Shown here in pieces: positions 20,976 through 32,327 of a stretch of 64,000 nt of DNA (position 1 is the stretch's first letter; each line of letters starts with the position of its first letter). A model generated the notes under the pieces. That model had not been told where the DNA came from. It was given only the letters and a program-made list of their open reading frames with translations, and did no database searches. This DNA comes from Heterocephalus glaber (lineage: Eukaryota; Chordata; Mammalia; Rodentia; Bathyergidae), in NCBI RefSeq assembly GCF_000247695.1, contig NW_004624747.1, positions 4,498,357 through 4,562,356 on the forward strand, read 5' to 3'. Position numbers and translations under genes: made by a program.

Positions 20976-21240
20976 AAGTCCCCTGGAAGCCAGCTTGCAA
21001 AGTCTACTCTTCTGATTATTTTAATCATGAATTGGATCAGCTGTGAGATACTCTGCAATAATTGCTAATTAAAATACAACAGTCCATGATCACAGGCTGG
21101 TAAGTAATGATAAATATACACACTTAAAGAAGGTGGGGGAAATCTAAGATTTGGTTAATAAATCCTCTGAGTCTCTGATTTCTTTGATGAAGTATTTACT
21201 CACTGGAGGCACTAACATAAGTTATAATCATACAGCACCT
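20976..21240. other. Candidate conserved noncoding element
   Basis: Repeat-free. It contains a tight set of classical binding words: an E-box CAGCTG (about 21,040), the homeodomain-like pair TAATTGCTAATTA (21,058-21,070), and further TAAT/ATTA words to 21,160. This is suggestive of an enhancer, but conservation cannot be seen from one sequence. Confidence 0.25.
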
Positions 21241-22615
21241 CCAGATCCTAGATCTTTTGTTGTTTAATTCTGTGGAGAAGTGATGGTATATGCCCACTTT
21301 TTAATCATCTTTCAACTTTAATATCCTTAGATGCTAATTACAATATTTGTGCTACCACAAACAGTAGATAAGTGTCCAGAGCCAGTGTGAGAGAATCTAG
21401 TTGATCGTGTAGTTCAGACATTAGGCAATAAAGGAAATTTAGCCTACTCTACTGATGCACAAATCTGGTTAATATGCCCCTTGTAGTGAATGAGCTCTGA
21501 TTAGTATTTTCGCTGCTAAATCATTTAAGATCTGGGAGGTGCATTTTTCCTTAAATAGCACTAGAGTTCATAAACAAAAGCAATGGGTCCATTCATCAAG
21601 GGTTTGAAAAGTCACTGAATTCTGGCTACGGGGAAGCCAGAACAAGAAAACAGACACATTTCTATCCTGGGAATAACACTATATTCTAATTTCCATCCTC
21701 ACTAGTACTTCACTCAGCACTACTTAGAAACAGCCACTCAAAGGTAATTTAAGTGCCACTGACTTGTGTTGTAACAGATAATGGAGGAAAGTCTACCTCT
21801 GAACAGAAGTGGGGAGGGACAAAGGCAATAAAACTTGAAGGACAAAGAGAAAGGCTAGTCAGAACAAGTAACTCATTCCACCATTTCAACACTGGATAAT
21901 ATAAAATGTTATTAGGAAGGTAAATTTGGGACAATCCCCAAATGTAAATGACATTTAAATTACCTCAGTTGGGGATGATCTATTACCTAGGTTATCTACA
22001 AATTTAATGTAGTACTCTTAAGGGGAAAATTCTGAGTGCAAATAACTAACAAGTCACTGAGTCATGCTTTGAAGAGGATGTCACTTGATTTTATGGGGGC
22101 TAAGTAGCTATAAAAGAGGAGAAAAAATATGCCTTTGATAAATAGTTCTTTGGTATGACATCACTATGGGTTAATCCATCTTAAAAATTACTGTAGCATT
22201 CTTCTGGAAGAACGCAAAAGAATATGGAAAACACTGACTCTGAAGTACTATTTTTGGCTACAGGGCATACTAAAAAGGGGAAGGGGCCAATTCTGACATA
22301 AAAAATATGGAAATGAATCATGATTCTACTAATTAATATGCGTGACTTAGACAAGTTACTTGGACTAAGAGCACCATGTGGAGATCTGGAACATAATAAG
22401 TATGTTAATTCTTGTGGCTATTCAAAAGAAGTCTATACAGATGGTCATGAAGGAAGGAATCAACAATCCAACTTGCACAGGGTATAGTGGGTGGGAGCTG
22501 AAAGAAAGTAAGAAAAGCCTTCAAAGAGGAGGTCAATTTAGAGGGAACCTTTGGTGCATAAATATATTAAGAAGTCTAATACCCCTTTAGCTATAAGATA
22601 TATGGAGTAAGATAT
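21241..22615. other. Unassigned low-repeat sequence
   Basis: No repeat family or gene recognised. A 61-codon minus frame at 21,749-21,934 and a 70-codon plus frame at 22,378-22,590 have no domain features. Confidence 0.4.
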
Positions 22616-22620
22616 ATGGT

Positions 22621-23005
22621 TATTATGGCTTGTATCTAGATGTCCTCCCAAAGCCTCATGCAGTCATAGGTGGGGAGTCTTGAAGATGGTTGGATTAGGC
22701 TGTGTGGATGTATGTTAAGGGTGTGATCTTGGGATTAAGGGTATGGGTGACATCAATTAATGGGCTTAAAGCCTGGATGAAATATAAAGGGAGAAAGGGA
22801 AGCTAGACCTGCTGCTTGCTGCTTTCTGCCTGCTACACCATGAACTGTTTCACCTCTGCAATGCCCCTTTGCAATGCCACCCTGCCTTGGAACCAGCTGA
22901 CTATGGTCAGAAACTTCTACAAACTGAGAGCTGAAATGAGTGTTTCCTCTTTTAACTCTGGGTGTCAGGTACTTTGTCTCGGCAATGAGAAAAGTAACTA
23001 AGACA
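22621..23005 (+). mobile_element. MaLR-type solo LTR
   Basis: Starts TATTATGGCTTGTATCTAGA (from TGTTATGG) and ends AAAAGTAACTAAGACA. The body matches the reverse complement of 27,220-27,649: CTCCCAAAGCCTCATG, GTGATCTTGGGATTAAGGGT, GGGCTTAAAGCCTGGATGAA, CACCATGAACTGTTTCACCT. Flanks ATGGT and ATGAT may be a 5-bp TSD with one change. The 61-codon frame inside is incidental. Confidence 0.78.
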
Positions 23006-23116
23006 ATGATAACATATGAGCTATGTTTTACAAAGAAAGAGTAAGAAACAGATTGTGTACATGTTACCTTTGCTATATGTAATCTTACTGAGCTGAATTT
23101 ATATGCCTTGCATAGC

Positions 23117-23448
23117 TGTTATGGTTTGCATGAGTGTCTCCCAAAGGTCCATGTGTAAAGCTTGGTCTCTAAGGTGGCACTACTGGGGGGGGGGATCCTT
23201 AGGTAACTGGAATGCACCCTCAAAGGGAATTATGGGATCTTGGCCTTTCTTCTCTCTTTCTCTGCTTCCTTTCTGACTTGTGATACGATCACTCCCACCA
23301 GGATGTGCCATTTTTACCAGTAGCTTCACCATGAGCAGTTTGCCACTGTTGGATTTGAACCTCCAGACTGTGAGTTAAATAAGCTTTTTCATCTTTATAA
23401 TTATTTGCTGAAGCATTTTGTTATAGTACTACAAAGCCAGCTAATACA
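23117..23448 (+). mobile_element. MaLR-type solo LTR, related subfamily
   Basis: Starts TGTTATGGTTTGCATGAGTG and ends GCCAGCTAATACA, i.e. TG...CA ends. The MST/THE-like order is clear: TCCCAAAGGTCCATGTGTAA, GTCTCTAAGGTGGCAC, a short G run, CACCATGAGCAG, CTCCAGACTGTGAGTTAAAT with AATAAG, then TTATAGTACTACAAAGCCAG. No internal sequence flanks it. Confidence 0.75.
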
Positions 23449-23452
23449 ATGG

Positions 23453-24638
23453 TTTTTATTTACTGAGGGGGGGAAAAAGCATGACACAATTTATGAAGAA
23501 GAAGCAACATTGGCAGCTTACACTGAGATCCAGCAACATCACAGTCATTATCAATGCTGAGGTCCACTAATGACATTGATAGTACTAACGACATTGATAG
23601 ATTATTATTGATAATAATCTCACATCAGATTATTTTCAATAATAAACTTCAAATGATGGAAAATAGTTTATGCTTGAAAAAATATCAAATATTCTCCAAT
23701 ACAGGCAAGAGATTTGCTGTGGTTAATTACAGTATATTCATTAGGTATTATAAAATGGTCTATGTTAGAGAATACATTGCTCCTAAAAACTGAGTGTTAA
23801 TTAGTGACTGTACAAGGTACACATCTTCCTAAAAATGTGGTCCCAAGACTCACTGTAATAACCAAGAAAAACAGAAGCAGAGTGATCAATAATCTATAAC
23901 AATTTATATTCCAGATGTACAGATCGCAGGTCTAAGGAATTATTTCAGTGGTAAACTTAATTGCAAAAACTGATCGGGAAGCAGTCTGGAGTTTTACATT
24001 TATATACTTGTTATATCAGTTCAGCTAAGTCACATACTAATTTATGAATTCTATTTAGTGAAAAGGAACTGTGGTTATAGAGAACAGTGATCACTGTATA
24101 TAATCCCCTAATATTATTTTTTTATTTTGCAACAGCAAAATCAAGGCTAAGAGAATTAAGATGAAACACTATCATTAGTAAAAAGAAAATGTATCTTTAA
24201 TGTGTCTAACCAAGTTAGTCTGCTTTTAACATTTTATTTTGCTTTCTGCATGGATTTAGAGGGACAGGAAACAACATAGTATAAGACATCAGTTCTACAA
24301 ACATATTTTGGTCTCAGGATTCATTTTATATGCTTAATAAGTACAATTCCAGAGAGTCATGTTCACGTGGTTCTGCTTACTAATATTTAAAGTATTAGAA
24401 ATTAAAAATTTCAAACATTTAGTAATACATTACAATTGTAAATCTATTACAGATTAATGTAAATGACCAATTTTTGTGCAAAGTATGTCCTCTAAAACAC
24501 CAACAAAATAAGAAAAAGAATAGCATCACTTTCCATTTTTAAAAATCTCTAATGTTTGCTTACTAGAATTTTCATATCTGCTTCTGCATTCAGAAGTAAG
24601 GTTCTGCATACTTCTGTTAAAATGTTGTTTTGGTTGGA
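23453..24638. other. Unassigned AT-rich sequence
   Basis: No gene or recognised transposon. Around 23,563-23,600 there is a short direct repeat (ACTAATGACATTGATAG, then ACTAACGACATTGATAG), a minor local duplication. Confidence 0.42.
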
Positions 24639-24784
24639 ATTTATGAAGAAAAAACAATTTCACACAGATATATAATTTGAAAGGGATGATGAGGAATTAT
24701 TCATTACTATTATTTATGAAGAAAAAACAATCTCACACAGATATATAATTAGAAAGGGATGATGAAGAATTATTCATTACTACA
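24639..24784. repeat. Two-copy tandem duplication, 73-bp unit
   Basis: The unit beginning ATTTATGAAGAAAAAACAAT and ending ATTCATTACTA occurs at about 24,639-24,711 and again at 24,712-24,784. By eye only three differences are visible (CAATTTCAC/CAATCTCAC, AATTTGA/AATTAGA, GAGGAA/GAAGAA). A local duplication, not a transposon. Confidence 0.9.
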
Positions 24785-25141
24785 GTCTCAAAACTTGACA
24801 TATGATAGTTTCTTAAAAGTTAGCTTCAATGTGGAGACAACAGCAGTGAATTTTTTGTACTCTGTTATTTTAAAATTCCTTGGTCTATCTTGCACTTAGA
24901 ATTCTTTACTCACTCATGATTTGATAACATCATGCATTGTTTGGAAAATACTGCTCACTGGGGCTTTAGATCACATTAACATATTTCATTTTATAATATA
25001 AAAACTCACCATCAATCTCATTAAGAATATTTTTAAGTACTGGAAAGTTGTTAAGCTCTCAGTCATAGGATGGGTACAAATTTTTCAAACTTCCAACTTC
25101 TCCTTGGAAGTCTGAATTGGTAACACATACTATTTTTGCCC

Positions 25142-25144
<3 letters not shown>
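24785..25144. other. Unassigned stretch
   Basis: AT-rich, with no repeat family or coding signal recognised. Confidence 0.4.
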
Positions 25145-25184
<40 letters not shown>

Positions 25185-25196
25185 CCCCCCCCCCCC
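25145..25196 (+). repeat. (TC)n microsatellite followed by poly-C
   Basis: About 19 TC units (25,145-25,182) run into 14 C residues (25,183-25,196), which directly adjoin the SINE at 25,197. Probably grown from the A-rich tail region of that minus-strand SINE. It encodes a spurious serine/leucine frame. Confidence 0.95.
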
Positions 25197-25320
25197 GGTA
25201 CTGGGGATTGAACTCAGGGTCTTTGTACTGAGCTACATCTTCAGCCCTTTTTTGCCATCCTCCTTTTTCATGCTCCCAGAATTGCTGGAATTACAAGTGT
25301 ATACCATCATGCTGGGCTCA
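25197..25320 (-). mobile_element. Dimeric B1+ID (MEN/B4-type) SINE
   Basis: Plus strand: GGTACTGGGGATTGAACTCA (reverse ID B box), TGAGCTACATCTTCAGCCC (reverse ID A box), then CAGAATTGCTGGAATTACAA (reverse B1 start) and CATCATGCTGGGC. In sense orientation the order is B1 then ID, the architecture of squirrel MEN and related dimers. Confidence 0.75.
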
Positions 25321-25850
25321 CTCATTCATTTTTTATAAAATTTCTCCAAATACTCAAGTCTGGAAACTTAGTTCTTCTGGCAGTCATTCTTTCACATTAA
25401 AAAAATGTGTTCCCCCCAAAAAATAGCTACTAAGCTCACAACTCAAACAATTACACCAGTACTTTTCTGTAAGAAAACCACAGTGATATGTGGAAGCAGT
25501 GATTTATGCCACACATGTTTGGTCACACAGAACACAGAAAAGGCATATTCTCATAGGCTGAGATTCAATAACATTAATGTTTCTATTGCTTCATTGAGGA
25601 CATTCTTAAATGAAACCAGCCCCCTCTCCCTTTTATGGCAGTGAAGAGTACAGTGATTTTGGTGCCATTGCCTGTATTCATGCTAACTCTAGCAGTGTTT
25701 CCCTCCATTGCCTTTATGCAAACATCAACATAGTTAAAAAAGCAAATAACATCTTTGAATTCTTATGAAGACAGCCTTGACCTCATATTCCCTGAAAAGA
25801 TCTCACGGATCTCACAGGGTCCACAGGTCATACTTTGAGAATGACTAGTG
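25321..25850. other. Unassigned stretch
   Basis: No gene or family recognised. The 79-codon frame at 25,405-25,644 has no domain features. Confidence 0.4.
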
Positions 25851-26165
25851 TTGAGGACAGATGGTTCTGAAGTCAGTAGTGTTTGAATTTTAGCTCAGAC
25901 ACTGGCTCCATGCTCTTGAGTATAATACTTAACCTCTTCTGCCCTTAGGTTGCTCATTTGACAAAGGAAGATAAAAGTGCCCATTTCATAGAACTACTGT
26001 GGAGCAGATCACAGGAGATGTGCTATAAGCACAAAGTACTCTACATACAGGTATTCACAAAATGTTATCTTTAATTCTCTTCTCCCTACATAAATAGAGA
26101 TTATCTTACTTCACACATATGCAAAGGCCAAGAGAGGTTAAATGACTGATGACCAGAAGAACAAA
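25851..26165 (+). mobile_element. MIR SINE relic plus possible second MIR
   Basis: GTTTGAATTTTAGCTCAGAC, then TGAGTATAATACTTAACCTC, then TGGAGCAGATCACAGGAGAT is the MIR core in sense. From about 26,095 a short antisense piece (AAGGCCAAGAGAGGTTAAAT) suggests a second MIR. Confidence 0.72.
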
Positions 26166-26710
26166 CAATAAATGGGAAAATTACTATGAGAATGTGCATA
26201 ATAAATAGCAGATCAGTTCTATACTGCTATGAAACAGACTTAAAATGCTTTGGACAAATGTTTATATTTTCTTCCAGGAACATTTGTAAACTGTTTCAGT
26301 TTCCAAAGTAATGGTAAACACTTCTCCTGAACCACTTATTACTGCACTTCAGACACCACTGACTTCCCAGCACACTTAAGAAAATCTTTAAGAATTCTTT
26401 TTTTTTCTTTGTTCTATATTGCACACAAGCTTGCACTCAGCATAATCTCTGTGATTTCAAGGTTTTTCTACGCCAGCTGCCAGATCCCATCTGGTATCCT
26501 TTATCTAGGACACCTCTTTCAGGAATGAGACAATTAAGTGATGAACTAGTTCCTTACAGAAAATAAAAATTTTCAATTTCCTTAGGAATGTTAATATTAG
26601 AAAGAAAAATGTTTAATAAAGCACAATTACACATCTAATTACCAGATGCCAAGTATTTAGCCAGAATAGATACTCTAATTGCTGTATCTTGTTTTGCTCC
26701 AATGAGACAC
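26166..26710. other. Unassigned stretch
   Basis: No gene or transposon family recognised. A T-rich run occurs at 26,396-26,408. Confidence 0.4.
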
Positions 26711-27720
26711 TGTATTAGTTATCTATTGCTGCATAACAACATTTCCACAGGCTTGGTAACTTAAAATAACACACATTTATTATCTTACAGTTCTGTGAAT
26801 CAAGAGTCTAGGCTAGCTTAGCCAGGTCTTCCTCAATGCTGCCACTAGCATGTCATCCAGTCTGGGTTCTCCTTTGGAGCCTCAGCTTGGGGAGAATCTG
26901 CTTCCCAGCTTCAGTGGCTTGGGTCTACATTGAGTTCCTAGTGACTGTAGAACTTAGAGCATCAGTTTTTTGAAGGTTGCCAGTGGAGACCGGCTTCATG
27001 TCAAAGCCACCCACAGTTCTTTACTACATGGGGTTACCCAACATCCATACTTGTTCCCTCACATTCAGCAAATGACAGACTCCAGCAAGACAGGTGCTAC
27101 AATCTTAAAGTTAATCACATATACATAATCATGTATATCCTGTCACTCTTGCCATATTGTGTTGGTTAGAGAAAAGTCACAAGTCCCACATACACTTCAG
27201 GGGAGGGTATCACACAAGGTGTCTTAGTTACTTTTCTCACTGCTGTGACATAATATTCAATGTCTACAAGTTAAAGGAGGAAAGATTTATTTTGGTTCAC
27301 AGTTTGTAGAGGTTTCAGTCCATAGTTGGCTAGCTCAAAGGTAGGGCGGCATGGCAGAGGGACATCATAGAGGAGAAATAGTTCATGGCAAGGCAGGCAG
27401 GAAGCATTAGGCAGCAAGATAACAGCAGCAGGAAGCCTGCCTTCTTTCTGTCCTTTTATATTCCATCCAGACTACAAGCCCATGGATTGGTATCACTCAT
27501 ACCTAGGGTGGGGCTCCCATTATTCACACCCTTAATCCCAGTATAACACCCTTAATCCATATTCACACACACTAATCTAGACATTTTCAAAACTTCCCAT
27601 CTATGACCACATGAATCTTTGGGGGAACATCTAGATACAAGCCATAACACAAGGGCATGAGCATGAAGAGGCAGAAATCTTGGGGACCACCTGAATAGTG
27701 TGTGTTTGCTACATATATGC
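26711..27720 (-). mobile_element. ERVL/MaLR-like LTR split by a second LTR
   Basis: Left part (26,711-27,214): TGTATTAGTTATCTATTGCT, CTTGGTAACTTAAAATAACA, TTATCTTACAGTTCTGTGAA, ending CACACAAGG. It resumes after the inserted LTR at 27,650 with CAAGGGCATGAGCATGAAGA and TTGGGGACCACCTG, in the order of a mammalian LTR I remember (cacaagggcgtgaataccagg). The family name is uncertain. Confidence 0.6.
27220..27649 (-). mobile_element. MaLR-type LTR inserted in the older LTR
   Basis: Plus strand TGTCTTAGTTACTTTTCTCA ... AAGCCATAACA, giving TG...CA ends. A perfect 5-bp TSD, CAAGG, lies at 27,215-27,219 and 27,650-27,654. It aligns in reverse with the LTR at 22,621-23,005 (GGATTAAGGGTG, CATGGATTGG, TATGGACTGAAACC and others). 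A solo LTR with no internal ERV sequence. Confidence 0.85.
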
Positions 27721-28579
27721 TGGAGCACACAATGTGGCTAGTTGGGAAGAGGAAGAAGTTGAGAAGAGCCAACATTAGAATGAGGAGAATTAGTGAACTT
27801 AACATGGAGGAGTATAGACCACTATCAATCTAAACCTATGTCCATACAGACACAACAAATCCAGATAGAGCTAATACTATTATACAAGATCATCTCGATT
27901 GGTGGGTTCAATACAATTGTGAATTAGTATGCAAATCCAAGGATCAAGAGACAATGGTATGGCTCTGGGGAAGTGTTCAATTGCAGCAGGATCCCAGTTA
28001 ACAGTTGGAATGTTGCAAGGAAGTGGAAAGAATAGAGGATGTGTAGGAAACACACTGATGGGAAAGAAACTGTGTCTGAGGTCTAGCTCTAGTAGTGGGT
28101 TTGGAAGGATAATCAGAAAACCAAGCAAAAGCCCAGGCACAAGGACTAAATGAACAAGGACAGAATAAAGGCTGGGCCCAGAGCTCCAGGAACTCAGGAG
28201 TGTCTGGGTATACAACAATTTAGGGTGGCAAGGCTACTTATAGATTTCTTAGCTAATAGCCTAGTGCTGCCTTTTTTCCTGAGACTGACTTGGTCAGGGA
28301 CTGGAAAAGTGAGGTTGAAATATAAATTCTGGTGTGGAACACTATGCAAGAGAAGACAGGAACTGGTTTGCATAGTTTCTCATTGCTCAGGACAGTGGGT
28401 GGAGCCTAAATCCACTGTATGGTATGAACCCCTCCAGAATCCAGCCTCAGTTGGCCCAGCTAGTCTTGGTCTCTCTCCAAGCTCGACACACTCCTAAACT
28501 GAAACCACTGGGACACCCTGCCATGTCCAGAATGGGGCATGAATTTGCCTGACTTTGAGACAGCCTCTGCTGCCTTTCC
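27721..28579. other. Unassigned stretch
   Basis: No known repeat recognised. It is moderately GC-rich compared with its flanks. Overlapping frames on both strands (27,880-28,218 minus; 28,150-28,497 plus) carry no domain or conserved motif that I know, so I do not call genes. Confidence 0.4.
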
Positions 28580-29005
28580 CTGGAGTTTCCTATCTCCTCT
28601 ATCCTCCTGGGAAATTCCCACCTAGTTCAAATGCTAATTTCTCTGTGGAATATTCCCACTTCCCAGATCTGTCCTGTAGCACTTATTATCATACTATGGC
28701 TGCCTATTTTATGTCTTTACCTAATGGACCACAGGCACGAGAAGAAAAGGAATATATCTATCCATTCTTTTTTTTTTTTTTTTTTTTGAGACAGGGTCTC
28801 ACCATTTAGTTCAGGTTTGTCTTGAACTCACTATGTAGCCCAGACTAGCCTCTAACTTGTGGCAATTCTCCTGCCTCAGCCTTCCGGAGTGCTGGGATTA
28901 TAGGCACCACACCACTATGCCTGGTCTCCATTCTACTTTGAATCCTTCACACCTGAAATAGTGGCTGGTGTCTAGTGGTTACTTGATAAAAACTACTGGG
29001 ACAAC
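28580..29005 (+). mobile_element. L2 LINE 3' fragment split by B1
   Basis: TGGAATATTCCCACTTCCCA, then TGTCCTGTAGCACTTATTAT, TATTTTATGTCTTTACCTAA, ACCACAGGCACGAGAAGAAA; then, after the B1, CTGAAATAGTGGCTGGTGTC and GTTACTTGATAAAA. This follows the L2 3' order (gcacttatcaccacct, a taggaatgtaagct region, then cagtgcctggcacata, then ctcaataaat). Confidence 0.62.
28769..28926 (-). mobile_element. B1-type SINE
   Basis: Poly-T, GAGACAGGGTCTCACCATTT, then GTAGCCCAGACTAGCCTCTA and CCGGAGTGCTGGGATTATAG, the antisense of B1. An 8-bp TSD, TCCATTCT, is at 28,761-28,768 and 28,927-28,934. Confidence 0.88.
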
Positions 29006-29150
29006 AAACCCAGGAAGCAGTTTAATTGTGCTGTATTGATCTTGCTTCAGGAGACTAATTTTGTTCCCCTCCTCTCATCACCGCCCCCTCACCCCACCCC
29101 CATTACACACCCACTCTTGTAATATTGATGGGAGCTCTGTATATATACCT
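29006..29150. other. Unassigned stretch with C-rich patch
   Basis: C-rich run near 29,070-29,125 (CCGCCCCCTCACCCCACC). No promoter elements are recognised. Confidence 0.35.
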
Positions 29151-29780
29151 TGCTTCACATAGCTGCTGCTTTTTAATGAGCATTAATGCAGTTGAAGCCT
29201 GATAGAGGACTGAAAAAATAGCACTAAATCTTTTATGGACAAACTACAAATCTGCATGCATGGTCAAACATTTCCCCTGTTGACCCTGAGCTCTGATCAC
29301 CAGATGTGAGAGGTAAAGCAGAACACAACACCCACATGTTTTCAAACAAGAGAAAATCCCAAGTGTAGTGCATGGCTGCCACTATGGGTAACTCAGAAAA
29401 TCCACATGACCCAAAGGTGATTTTCAGTCCCTTTCCCTTTGCTGACAAGAAAAACGTAAGTCTTGGGACTTGGTACCTTTAGTGTTTGAAGCTATATTCA
29501 AAGTACTTCCTCTTCAAAATTCATTCTGCATGTGAGAATGGCTTCCTTCTGCCCTTGCATGTGCAACTTTAATGACTAAACCTAATGCTCAAGCAGAGTT
29601 GGATCACAGACCCAGCAATTACTACTGCTGGCTATTGTGTTCAGCACTAAGAAATGTTCAGGAGCTGTGTACCTTCTACTCAGCAAGAGAGAAAGGGGCT
29701 ATTCATCATCCTCAGATGTGCAGGACAGTACCTGTCAATTCTCTTCCATGGTGAAAGATTTTAAGTTGAAATGAATCTTT
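29151..29780. other. Candidate conserved noncoding stretch
   Basis: Free of recognisable repeats over about 600 bp. It includes motif-dense text such as GCTTTTTAATGAGCATTAAT (29,168-29,187) and an octamer-like GCATGTGCA/ATGTGCAAC patch near 29,557. Short frames on both strands are interrupted. A regulatory role is speculative. Confidence 0.22.
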
Positions 29781-30988
29781 TAGATCTGATTGTTAATGCT
29801 CAAAATGACCCCAACCGGGAGTGGCTGGAAATAAGGCCTCAGTTAATCTCCAAAAGCCCTGTTCAGCCTCTTAATATGGATATTAAACCCTAGAAATGGA
29901 AACAAATTATGCACACATCTTTTCATTTCCTTTTAAAATATGCATAGACCCATGTTTTAAAATGGCCCTTTGGCCTAAGACAATGAAGTAACTCCATTCA
30001 TAATGAGGGACAAGCATTAGATATGCTGACAAAAAAAGAATTAATTTGCTTAATATGTCCTCTGAGTTTGGCTTGTGCAGCAAACATGTCCAGGAACTAG
30101 AAGCCCCTTCTGTCATCACGCTCTCTACATGACACTGAACACAGCAGGTGCACTCCATGAGGACAGTTGGCCAGAGCCAGTATCTTGGGTGGTGTTCTGG
30201 TTTGTCTGTATGCTCTCTGTCCTTTCTTCTTTCCATTCATCAAATTATTCCTCAGGATCAGACTCAGTGCTACTACTACAATAAGACTCCTTCCTCCAAG
30301 AAAGGAATTCATACAGCGGCATAAGCGAAAAACAAAGAATATGGAAACGGAAATTTTAAACCTCATTAAGTGAAGCCAACAAAGTCCTTTCAGAAAGCAT
30401 ACTCAGCCTTTTCCATAGAATATAAATTGAAACTGAGAAAATATTTACTTCCTCTATTCATTGCTAAAAGGTTATAAAAAGCTGCTATAATAATTCCAAC
30501 TTTTATAATCTATTTTGATGAGTCTCAAACATCTGTGTATTGGAATTTAATTTGTTCTGGATTTGATCTGTTTTTTACATTCCTGCAGTTGGCTATAGCA
30601 GTGGGACTTCCTGAAGAAGAGCCTGAGCTTCCCAGGTTTCTTTGAAAAGGTCTCACTCTTCACTGACAAGATGTATTTTAGAGAAAACAAGTACAATTAT
30701 ACAAGTGGCTAAGTTCAAAATTTAATGTGTATATGATATCTACATGAATAAATATCTTACCAGTTTATCTCAGAAAAGGAAAATGGAGATGGCTTTCTAA
30801 ATTAATAGTTAAGTTTACAAGAATATTATAAACTCTAACATGATGAGGAAATAAGAACTCACTAAAAATCTCATAGTAAACCTACCTTTTTATATGGGCT
30901 TTGGCTTTTGGAGAGCAAATCCTATCAGACTAATATTTCTATGGTTATTGGTAGTTTATAAAATGTTTTATATGTTATTTAATCTTCA
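29781..30988. other. Unassigned low-repeat sequence
   Basis: No recognised gene. Overlapping frames on both strands around 29,907-30,373 lack domain features. AT-rich from about 30,410 to the MER5A-like element. Confidence 0.4.
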
Positions 30989-31195
30989 ACAACAATGGTT
31001 CTCAATAAGGGCAATTCCTCCCCCAGGGAAATCTGGCAATATCTGAAGACAGTTTTGGTTGTCACAACTTGGGAGAGGTTACTATTGGCAATTAGTGAGC
31101 GAAGGTCAGTCACACTGCACAATATTCCCCACCCACAATGAAGAAGGGTCCAGTACCATACATCAACAGTGTTAAAATGAAAAACCCTTGACCTA
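30989..31195 (+). mobile_element. MER5A-like hAT nonautonomous element
   Basis: Begins AATGGTTCTCAATAAGGGCA, continues GGGAAATCTGGCAATATCTG, AGACAGTTTTGGTTGTCACA and ACTATTGGCAATTAGTGAGC, and ends AAAATGAAAAACCCTTGA. This is nearly the full MER5A order in sense (ggttctcaa, then ggcaatgtctgg, then ggttgtcacaact). Confidence 0.8.
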
Positions 31196-31350
31196 TGGTG
31201 GTTCTCTTGGAGCTTTAATGTGCATGCCATCTGCTTAGGTTGTATTCAAATGCACTAGGTCTGGGGCAAGGTCTGAGATTCTGCAACTCTGGGCAGCTTA
31301 TCACCAGATGAAGGCTATGTTATTGGTCCAGGGAATACCCAGGTTCTGCA
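31196..31350 (+). mobile_element. hAT-Charlie-like fragment
   Basis: GAGCTTTAATGTGCATGCCA, AATGCACTAGGTCTGGGGCA, AGGTCTGAGATTCTGCAACT and ACCAGATGAAGGCTATGTTA track a common mammalian nonautonomous hAT (ttaatgtgcatacgaatcac, then gtaggtctggggtggggcct, then gagattctgc). Family name uncertain. Confidence 0.55.
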
Positions 31351-31770
31351 GCACATGTAGTATTTAATGTGCTTGTCTTTTGCAGCACTTCCCAAGCAAC
31401 TGTTCTCAAAGCCCCTAGTGAGTGGACTACCAGACACCACCTTTTCAGCTGTGGTGGTTCAACCTAGCCAAAGACATGCAGCACAACTAAGAAGCTTTTC
31501 AAATGAAAACTTGCAAGCCAGTGCATTTCTAAATACTATCAATCTGAAAATGAAATAAATTTTTAAAATACTAATTCCATTTACAATAGCACCAAGAAGA
31601 CAAATAATAATTATTAAAATAATAAAAATAAACTGAATAAATGAATTTAACCAAGAGGGAAAGACTTGGGCAATGAAATTACAAAGTATTGCTGAAAGCA
31701 ATTATAGAGGACAAAAATAAGTGGAAAGGCATCCTATGTTCATTGACTAGGTGACAATATTAAGATGACA

Positions 31771-32275
31771 ATTGTGAACTGTTATTCATGATGTGTCACC
31801 CTGACTGGATTGAGAAATACCTAGCTGATTAGTAAAGCATGCTCTGAGTGTGTCTGTGGGGTGTTTCCAGAGATGACTGGCACATAGGCCAGCAAAATGG
31901 GGGCGGGGAGGCTTGGCACACCCAGTAGGCTTGTAGCTGGATGGAACAAAAGGGAACGGATGAAGAAGTTGGTATATGTTTTCAAGAACTGCATTCTGCT
32001 TGAGTGGGTATCCCTTTTGCTGCAATCATCTGTGAACATCTAACCTTGTTTCTTTAGCCTCCCAATGTGACTTTCCAGGGTATTTTCAGGCCCTCAGTCT
32101 CAATCTGCTGCTGTATCTTTGACCCCCTCTTTCTGTGGCTTCAGGTTTTTGGATCCTCCAGCTCACCGTGTGTAGATAACAGTCAGTCCATGTGGACTCT
32201 GTAGCCTTTGATCCTATAAGCCTACCTAATAAATTCTCTTGAGTTCTGCTCCTCTAGAAAACTCTAACAAATACA
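31771..32275 (+). mobile_element. LTR-like insertion within the L1
   Basis: The L1 reads ...GATGACAAT | insertion | ACTGCCCAAA..., so its edges are well defined. The text resembles an old mammalian LTR-type repeat: GTCACCCTGACTGGATTGAG, GTCTGTGGGGTGTTTCCAGA, a GGAACAAAAGGGAACGGATG segment, CTAATAAATTCTCTTGAGTT and a CTCTAGAAAACTCTAACAAA-like end. Short matching words around the ends (ACAAT, GCAAT) could be a decayed TSD. Confidence 0.6.
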
Positions 32276-32327
32276 GCAATACTGCCCAAAATAATCCATA
32301 GATTCAATCAATTGCAATCACATTTTG

